10,559 nt of DNA. It comes from Temnopleurus reevesii. Its lineage: Eukaryota; Echinodermata; Echinoidea; Temnopleuroida; Temnopleuridae. Of this stretch, positions 1-8,100 are shown in pieces. The stretch is from NCBI GenBank assembly GCA_036244855.1, contig BQKZ01001745.1, forward strand, positions 27,583 through 38,141. The letters run 5' to 3'. The notes under the pieces are model-generated. The model saw only the letters and a program-made list of their open reading frames with translations, did no database searches and was not told the origin of the DNA. The translations under genes and the position numbers were made by a program. Position 1 is the stretch's first letter. Each line of letters begins with the position of its first letter.

Positions 1-311
1 GGCCGGTATTCCGATAGCGAGGTTTAAGTTAAACCTGGTCTAAACCCTCGGTTTAAGTATGGTTGGCCAAAATTGCCAAAATTTTACTTCCAATGTTTGA
101 TTTTTATGTTGAATGCTATCTTTTCACATGCTCTAATAATGTAGAAAACTATTGAGGTTTTTATTCTGAGACAGTTCTAAATACTATAAGTGCCAAATGT
201 GCTGGTAAATTAAACATTGACGGTTAGAGATTCTAGCCTCTTTTGCCAACCATACTTAAACCACAGATTTAGACCAGGGTTAACTTAAACCTCGCTATCA
301 GAATACGGGCC
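1..311. mobile_element. MITE-like element with ~70-bp terminal inverted repeats
   Basis: Bases 1-71 and 241-311 are near-perfect inverted repeats. The left end starts GGCCGGTATTCCGATAGCG and the right end, read in reverse complement, starts GGCCCGTATTCTGATAGCG. The arms continue through GTTTAAG and GGTTGGC blocks. The arms contain their own smaller inverted motifs (AGGTTTAAGTTAAACCT). The interior (about 170 bp) is AT-rich and non-coding. The left end coincides with the window edge, so the target-site duplication cannot be checked. This is a non-autonomous DNA transposon of unknown superfamily. Confidence 0.82.
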
Positions 312-524
312 AATGATTTGAGCATGCTCATTGAACCGTTACAAGATTTACATGAACGGTATGATAGAATCATGAAAGCCTCAATGTACAGTATCTTCAA
401 CATACAAACAGGATTTCAAATATTGATTAAAGTAAAAATCTTCTTTGGTATCTCATTTACTTGTATTATTGTTTTTCTTGTAATTATGTTTGAGTTTTTT
501 AATTGACATAAAAATATAACATAC
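312..524. other. 3' flank, no supported gene
   Basis: AT-rich sequence between two MITEs. A 62-codon open frame at 318-506 has no recognisable domain and no supporting structure, so it is left uncalled. Confidence 0.5.
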
Positions 525-593
525 GGGGGCCGGTAACATAAAAAAAGACATGATAAGTTACAAATTAATTGCATCTTTTATGTTACAGGCCCC
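525..593. mobile_element. Short palindromic MITE, GGGGCC-GTAACATAAA family (copy 1)
   Basis: A 69-bp element whose ends are GGGGGCCGGTAACATAAA and the reverse complement of TTTATGTTACAGGCCCC. The arms are about 17 bp, with an AT-rich loop between them. It shares its terminus with the element at 1814-1914, which makes it a dispersed family and not a one-off palindrome. Confidence 0.7.
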
Positions 594-1797
594 TAGTCTT
601 GCTTATACTATCATTTTTTGTGGATAATTCAAAATCCAAAGTAAAAGGCAGTTGATAGTCGGTCAATGTATCCTAAGGATTTGATCCTGATTCATGACTA
701 ATTCACAAGCAATGTTGTTAAAGGTGATATTATGTACAATGATATAACAACCACACAATAATTTTGCACAATCCATTTATGCTCCTGCATAATTGAGAAG
801 TTGAATAATTGAAAATTATTAAACTATCAAAGATAAAATACTCACTTTACAAGATGTAATTCTTTAATAAAATGACTGGGTTGTATTTCAATAAGCTGTG
901 CGTAGATCTATGCATAACTCTACGAACGACTGGTGACCATTTCTTAGGTGCAAACAATGTGCAGTTGAGCATCACCGGTCATTCATAGAATCGTATGTAA
1001 CTCTGCAAATAATTTTATGAAACAAAACCCACATGATATTTATAAGTGTCAATGATTATTAAATCAATACCAAAAATCGGTCTCCATATATTATGTAAAA
1101 AGTTAGCACTATGAAATTGAAACAAAATCAACTCTCCATTTAAATTGTTATAACAGCTATAGCGGAGAAAAGAAACTTCTTTCTTATCCTTTTGCAATGA
1201 AATGCAGAACATATTTTAACCCCTCCATTACTAAAGAACAGAGATGTTATGTTTGCCTGCTAGGGTCATTATAGTAGGTGGGACAGGGTCCAGTCACTTT
1301 GACCACTAATGACAACCCTACCATAGCATTGATGAAATGAATTCAAAAATAATATAGGATTGATTACAAGACATGGCAACTCGGTTTGTAAACTACAATT
1401 TTCATCAGCAGGTGACAAATTAATCTATACTAAAATATGCCAAGATCCCCCTGCTATTTGTAATATCAAAGTACAGTACATGTCAAATTTGAATTTGAGC
1501 ATTATCAGGCTTCCTTTACAAAAGTTTTCAAGAAAGACCAATTATTATGAGACATGCATGCCCACATGGCATGAGAAATTACGATACATTATTGGTTTCA
1601 GATCCAAAACGAAATCAGCAAGAGATGGCAAAAATTGTTTGTAGGAGATTAGGATTCACACTCCTGTAGTTCTAAATGGTATGATCTACACATGATATGG
1701 GATGTAGTTTGCCACCAGATATCACAGGCAAAATGAAGTCTCTTTTTGGAGTCTCTTGACGGTCCTATTTTATAGGATGATGAATCTCCATGTAATT
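594..1797. other. 3' flank, no supported gene
   Basis: About 1.2 kb with short open frames only on both strands (for example 1015-1212 minus and 1360-1644 plus). These have no recognisable motifs and no codon-use signal. A weak inverted pair near 1258-1327 is listed separately. Nothing else could be supported. Confidence 0.5.
1258..1327. repeat. Weak inverted repeat around TAGGGT / ACCCTA
   Basis: TGCTAGGGTCATTA at the left matches, imperfectly and with a 2-base offset, the reverse complement of TAATGACAACCCTACCATAGCA at the right. It is about 70 bp in all. It may be a decayed small MITE or chance. Confidence 0.35.
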
Positions 1798-1803
1798 TTT
1801 ATT
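1798..1803 (-). promoter_or_regulatory. Candidate AATAAA polyadenylation signal
   Basis: The minus strand reads TAATAAAAATTACATGG here. It is the first canonical AATAAA after the KYAT stop codon, about 240 nt downstream. In AT-rich DNA such a hexamer can occur by chance. Confidence 0.4.
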
Positions 1804-1813
1804 ACTATGCAAT

Positions 1814-1914
1814 GGGGCCTGTAACATAAAGCAAGTTTGCAATCAATTGCAAACTTTAGTACGTGATTTGTCATAGACTTGCAATTGATATAAATTGTAC
1901 ATGTAATAGGGCCC
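1814..1914. mobile_element. Palindromic MITE, GGGGCC-GTAACATAAA family (copy 2), likely in the KYAT 3' UTR
   Basis: The left end is GGGGCCTGTAACATAAAGC and the right end, in reverse complement, is GGGCCCTATTACATGTACA. The match between ends is partial, suggesting an older copy than the one at 525-593. Inside, AGTTTGCAAT at 1834-1843 pairs perfectly with ATTGCAAACT at 1846-1855. The element sits between the stop codon and the candidate AATAAA. Confidence 0.65.
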
Positions 1915-2043
1915 TGATCATTTGATGATCTCATATATGCTGATCATCTTCTCAAAAGTGCTCAATTGTGAGGAAAATTTGTACCAATTGACAAACATTC
2001 ACTCAATGACAATATGAACAGTGAAGCATAACATGCCAGTTTG

Positions 2044-2100
2044 TTATGCCTTGTTCAATGCTTGGAGCTTCTCACCCGCCTTCTCAATCGTCGAGTCATC
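2044..2100 (-). CDS. KYAT3: KYAT terminal coding exon with stop codon
   Basis: The last 57 nt of coding sequence encode [18 protein letters not shown] followed by TAA at 2046-2044. This matches the short amphipathic C-terminal helix (KKDSTLDAAEEI-like) of the family. The acceptor is CGTTTCAG|GAT. The protein ends a few residues after the helix, as in relatives. The 3' UTR continues towards lower coordinates. Confidence 0.9.
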   Translation of the reverse strand, partial: DDSTIEKAGEKLQALNKA

Positions 2101-5100
2101 CTGAAACGTGAAAACAAACAGAAAACATAATTAAGGAAATACATAATCATTATGTGAAGGTGTGAAACGTGGCTTTATATCTCTTGGGTGAGCCTGCAAA
2201 CTTTACGAGTATCGTCTGACATGCACTTATAGTACAAAACTTTCTAAAATCTCTTGACAGGAAAATCCAGTGCTACTTATATTTCAGCTGTCAATTGTGG
2301 TTGGTTATTGTGCAGATATTGACAAAGCTTGAAGGAGACTACAACAGAACGAAATGCACCTGTCTATCGAAATAAGAACACAATCTTTGACAAGTGTTCC
2401 TTTGCCACAGGAATTTTTTTGTTTATGTAAGGAAATTTCCTCCCTCACAAAATATTAGAGAGAAAATGGAAAATTGTAAATGTGATTTTTTTTTTGTCAG
2501 CATGTCTGCATAACATTCTTATATTATAAGCAAAGTCACATTACAAAGTCCTTGTATATAATGCGCTCTAACATTTAAACAAATCAGAAGCACTGGGATC
2601 ACTACTAAGTTTATAGAATAAATTACATCAATTTTATTTAGCTATTGCCTTGGTAAGTAATATGAGTGATGAGAAGAAATCAATAGAGTTATGACATACC
2701 TTGATGAAGCAGAATCTGATGTACGGTTCGCCAAGGTGTTTATGCTCTGCATTGTAAAAAGCACTGCAAGGAATCGTTGCAACGCCCTGAATACACAAGA
2801 AATATATAGAAATTAGACATAAAGTTTACCAAACCAGAAATACCTGTTGGCTGAAATTTTCTTATGCAAATACTTTTCGAAAATTCAGTAATTCATTTTG
2901 AGTCACCACTATTAAATGTACTGCACCTTATTGTACATGTATTAGTGGATGTGGTGCTTCATCAATATTAATTGTTGTCACTAAGGGGGTGTTGTTCAAA
3001 AGTTACAATTGATCGCAAGTTTTGATCAGAACGTGCCAATCGAAATGATTGTTTCATGCACCTCTTGTTAAATGTGCATATGGTGCGCAAATGAAAATGC
3101 GCATGACAATTTGAAAAGTTGCAGTTGATTTTGAACAACACCCCTAATAGTCAGTTTATTTAATCTTTAATTTTACATGGCAGAAAGTATAATTGTCAGA
3201 GGATATTTATCACTGAAGACTGGTTCAACAGCCAATGCACACCAATGAAATCAATGTGCCAACTCCAAACTATGTCATCTTTTTTTCATATGGTCTGAAA
3301 GAGATGTGTTGAACCAGTAGATAAAATGAATAGTATTGAGCCAAGACTAATCATTTATTCTGGCTCAATTTTCTTATCAGTGCCTCCATCAGAATACATG
3401 GGAATACTTCATTTGAGTTTATATTTCAATAATATAAAATTGAAAATAAAATAGAATAAAATGGGAAAATTATGATATAAATTCAGCATAGATAAATAAC
3501 ACTTAATATCTGAAGGACCACTCAATTGATTGAATGAGTAATGGAGGATCTGATTGCAACTATTCACATGAAGTTGTTAAAATTCCTTGCCAACAAAGAT
3601 ACTCATATGGTATTCCCTAAACATGTTAGCAACAAATGGACTACAATACGTAGACCAATTTGCATAGTACTTGCATATGGATTGTCGAGACAACATTTGT
3701 GTATTAAACAGTATGCATAAACTTTACACCTGCTTAGTAAACCTGCCTATTTAAGAGAAATTCTTAGAGGATAATCTCACCTGTGTCTTTGTAAGATAGC
3801 GAACCATCTTGTAGTCTTTAGGCCCATCACCAAATCCACTCACATCTAGACCTATATGCACATAAATTATAGAGGAGACAAAAACAATTCATCGTTGTAA
3901 GCAAAAGATTGAACACTAATGTTATGAAAAATGGCAAAAATAAGATTCTTGCTTTACGGGCAGTGGCATGGGAAAGGTTGTTCAATTGATAGGAAAACTA
4001 AAGAGAAACATAATTTGCAACAAATTAACAAAATTTCCAAGATTTGTCTCTACTTGACCTGCTCTCATTCAAGTTTTGCTTGGGGTGCGAGAGGTCCTAA
4101 AAAGAAGATTCTACCCAAAAATAATATTTCTTCAAAAGGAGCAGAAAAATCAAATGAACAGAACAAAAAAAGTCTGAGAAAAATTGGACAATTAATAAGA
4201 AAGTTATCAATGGTTAAATAATTAGACAAATTGGCAACCGATGTTGTCATACATGTACATGTAGGTGCACAACTGACCATTTATTGCATTGCTACATGTA
4301 GCAATGTTATAAAAGGTTACTTTTTCCCCAAAAATATGATTTCCTAAAAATTGTAACTAGAGGATATCTTGATGATAGATCCCCTATTTGCATGTTTACA
4401 TTCATACAAACATTGTATCTTTCTGTAGAAATGATGAATTTTGCACCATGAAAATAAAGAAATTCTGGTTAGTAGTGCACCCATGCATGATGTCATCAAA
4501 TTGGCAACATGTCTGAAAATTTTCACTGATTTGTTAAAAAAATTTCACATCTTTAAAAATGATAAACTTTTTTTTTTTTTTTTTTTTACTAGTTGTCAGA
4601 TTTTCTTCAAACTTTTTTTGTTCTGCGCATTAGTTTTTTTTCTGCTTCTTGTAACAATTATTATTTTTTAGTAGATTCTTCTTTTAATTTGCTCCCTGGA
4701 CATGTCCCCATTTCTTACCAGGTCCGTCATTTTCATGATCATTGTTGACCTCCAACAACACAGCATGAAATCTGCTATAAAATTTGATTCAGTTGCTCAC
4801 ACATGACTTCTTTTATTCAGGATACAAAAACTGACACCCCAATAACATATCAAGAAGAAAGAAGGAGTTCTTGTACAGAACAAGGCAGGACGGCGATTCT
4901 ACTCACCTAGATGCTCATACTTGGCCATCATAAAGTAGCCTCCGTCTGGTATGATAGGGATTAGACTACTATCCTTGAGAACCTCTGCCATCTTATTTCT
5001 CTTCACTTCTAGCTCTCGAGGTAGCTCAAGGAAGTAGCACTCTGGCTTGCCAAGACGAGAGAACTCCAGCTCTAAGCCTCTTGCTACTGCCTCCTACAAA

Positions 5101-8100
5101 TACACACAGAACAATCAGATTAGCTGTAATTAAACCCTATATACATATATAACATTCAGACCTAATCTTGATACAATCAACCTTGATGAAATCAGACTGT
5201 TGGGTCTAAAGAATTACCGTAACTCTGTCAACCTAAGTCAACTCTTTTGGGACCACAAAAGTCTCCGACTTCGTAGTAATTAAACTTGCAAGTGGCTCTT
5301 ATTCACGTTTATTCATTCACACTTAAAAGCAATTCCCATAGCAGCACAATAGTTAAAGAAATGCAAAAAAGTGAATAAGTGAATAAGCCAAACCTAAGGA
5401 AATTATGTGACATTAATTTTCAATTGAAACAAGGTTTCTTGAACGCATGGTGAAAATCTTTCAGAAAGAAGGACCAGGTGTAAATTTGATGCACAAAATT
5501 TCACTTAATGGTGGTGCTTTGGAATTGAAGGAATTGGTGCGGGGAAAAAATGCATGTAGCAAACAGGAACAGAATTTAGTGCTATGGTGATGTTTTGAGG
5601 AAGGATAAAGGTCAAACGTTAAGGAAAACTATGGAATCTAAAGTGAATGAACCATAATGGCAAAAATGACCAAGAGAGGATGTGAAAGGGACAGGTGGAG
5701 GAGATCTGGGAGGTGTTTCATCAAGATTTGTCGCAGCGACAAGGAGTCATTTTCCGACAGTTCCCACAGCAACTGTCGGCGATAGCACTTTTCATCCAAT
5801 CACAATCAAGGAATCTGTCAGCGCTGACTAATTGTCTCTGCGACAAATATTGATGAAACACCCCCCAGGAGTAGGTCGGTTTGAAGAGGAAGGAAACTAA
5901 ATATAATAGATCTTATGGCTAGGATGCAAACATTTCATCAGACTGAGAATTAGTGATTGGTCTGGAATGAAGAAAGAGTCAATGAGCTAACAAGATGTGA
6001 AGGAAACATGCAGGAGAAGATGTTGGGAAGGTTGAGGTTGGTTTAATTGCCACAATTGTGTGAATCAGGTCAACCCTGTTATTACAAATAAACAAGGATC
6101 AAAATAGGATTAACGATGGTGATAATGATGTGGATGATGATGAGCAAAACTGACCAATACTAACCAACATCACAATGAGAGATCAAGGAATTGCTAATGT
6201 GACAATCTAGGTTTGATGCCAACCCTGTCCCACATACCTGTATCAGTGTAGGGCAAGTATAGACACAGTTCTGATGAAGGGTTTGACAGTTCTTGATCAG
6301 ATGCTGGGGTCCAATACTCCATCCAAGCTATAAAAATTAAAAACACAAAATTACATATCGAGTTAATTAGTTACATGTATAACAATTTTCTCAGTCCAAT
6401 ATGACTTTAATAATAGTGGTTACATACAATGTACCATGAAGCTTCTTTGTCTAAAGAAATTAAAGAAAATACTACTACTTCATTAGACAGGTTTGCATGG
6501 TGACTGTGATTATCTGGCCATAATAACATGACAGTGTCAAGATGCAAGGTGCTTTACTCCCTCCCCCTTACAGTAGAATAACAAGTTCAAATATTTGCTG
6601 GAGAGGCACAACTTCTGGGTTGACCCCAGGCATGTGTAGAATAGACACAAGAAACTTCAATAATTGGTCATCCTATAAGTGTCCTCAAAAGCATTGAATT
6701 GTTTTAGTTAGGAATAATAGTTTATTAAAGTGCTAAAATACCAAGGAAGCTACTACCTATTGGCCACCAGTCCATACAGAAAATGTTAAATGAAAAAATA
6801 TAAATAGAACAGCTAGGATGTTTTTTTTTCAATATAATTTTTTTTCATAGATACAAAAAGAATGGGATATAATGGAAACTCGGTATAACAAGACTTGATA
6901 GAACAAAATTCCTGATGTAAAGAATAATCTGGTCCTACCTCTGTATAACTTTTTTAAAACCCCAATGTAACAAGATTCATGCTAGAACAAGTCATAAATT
7001 ACCTCCTTATATGGAATTCCCACATTAAAATGTTGAGTATAACTCACCTTCCAGCCAGTAGCACTGAATATCTTGCCTGCGCTACACACTGTAATGGTAC
7101 GATCCCACATCCCTGGTAAGGTAGCTGATAATACAAAACACAAATACAAATATTGTTTATATCCTTTATAAAAATCAATCGGTTTCAACTTTATACTAAT
7201 TATAGAGAATAGCAAATCAATACAATAATCACTGAGTGTTGAATTTCCACGTATAGCCTGCCAAACTATCTCACAAATATTACACCATATGAAAAATTCA
7301 GAAGTAACCAAAAAACATAATCTCTTTAAAACTAACTAATCTAGTGATTATCCCAGTTCCTGTGACTTCTTTCTCTTTTTATATGTTCTGCTATAAAGTG
7401 CATAGGGATTTTCACATGATTATGTTATGCGCTATATTCCTTGAACTACTCATAAAGGTTCCCATGACTCTGAACAAATAATGACCCTTTTCCGCACTCA
7501 ATGACCCCTTTGCCATTGAGTTGATACCCAAGAATGGGTCACTAGTAAAGTTGAGTGTACCTCTACAAACAGCTTGATAAAACAAAAACCAGGACAGTAT
7601 CTTTGACATTATTGAAGAGAGTTGATCAGTTGTCTAATTGTTTAATAGCGTTCACCTGATCGCTCCGGGCCACTCCTGTGGCTATATAAGGAGCTTGCAG
7701 CATGGTCTATGCAAGGCACGTATAGTCAGAATTGACTAGTGTGCCGTAAAACTTTAATTAAGAAGAAGAAGAAGTCTATGCTCATAAGAGTCTGATGAAG
7801 GCTAGCAGTATACAGCAGCCAAAACATTATTCTACTGATGTTCTACACTTCCACATTGTGAGACAACTGATCAACTCTATTAAATTATTCTTCACCAGAA
7901 TGAACCTCTTTCAAACCATCTTTAACATACTCACCCATTCTGATGAACTTGTTCCCCGAGTAGACGAGATGTTCATAGACTTCATCACTGATACATAGTA
8001 CGTCATGTTCCTTACACAGATCAGCTATCATTGTCAGTTCCTCCTCACTGTACAGCTAATAAAACAACAATATAAACTTCATCACTGATACACAGTACAT

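Larger units (their letters stand above)
1798..2043 (-). other. Probable 3' UTR of the KYAT gene
   Basis: This is the stretch from the stop codon to the first AATAAA on the minus strand. It has no splice sites or ORF of note. If the assignment is right, the MITE at 1814-1914 is transcribed in the 3' UTR, directly upstream of the polyadenylation signal. No transcript evidence is available, so the end is inferred. Confidence 0.4.
2787..3780 (-). other. KYAT intron between exons g and h
   Basis: A 994-nt intron, GTGAGA...TTCAG. It holds the 160-bp MITE at 2985-3144 and two hairpins at 3219-3369. The remainder is AT-rich with nothing recognised. Confidence 0.85.
3852..4906 (-). other. KYAT intron between exons f and g
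   Basis: A 1055-nt intron, GTGAGT...ATATAG. It holds two perfect palindromes (4250-4263 and 4287-4306) and a 20-base T run at 4568-4587. Open frames at 3931-4221 and 4441-4671 are lysine- or phenylalanine-rich translations of A/T runs and are not called as genes. Confidence 0.85.
5094..6237 (-). other. KYAT intron between exons e and f
   Basis: A 1144-nt intron, GTATGT...TTGTAG. It contains inverted-repeat elements at 5293-5390 and 5708-5866 and an impure TGA-rich stretch at about 6116-6144. The remainder shows nothing recognisable. Confidence 0.85.
7125..7934 (-). other. KYAT intron between exons c and d
   Basis: An 810-nt intron, GTGAGT...TTATCAG. It holds one copy of a 42-bp dispersed repeat at 7396-7437 and a possible SINE-like insert ending in an AAG microsatellite at 7774. 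Confidence 0.85.

Noticed and set aside
318..506. 62-codon plus-strand open frame
   Set aside because: It has a hydrophobic end made of T-rich sequence, no recognisable domain, and lies between MITEs with no splice or promoter support.
1360..1644. 94-codon plus-strand open frame
   Set aside because: No motif recognised; the length is not remarkable for non-coding DNA, and it lies in the flank.
3931..4221. Lysine-rich 96-codon plus-strand open frame
   Set aside because: It lies inside a KYAT intron and its composition follows from A-rich DNA; no domain.
4441..4671. Plus-strand open frame with a poly-Phe and hydrophobic tail
   Set aside because: The hydrophobic part is the translation of the poly-T tract.
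5817..5828. GTCAGCGCTGAC as a transcription factor or operator site
   Set aside because: It sits inside a MITE in an intron; its palindromy is better explained as part of the element.
6982..7311. 109-codon minus-strand open frame
   Set aside because: Only its part at 7048-7124 is coding (KYAT exon d); the rest is intron read through both splice sites.
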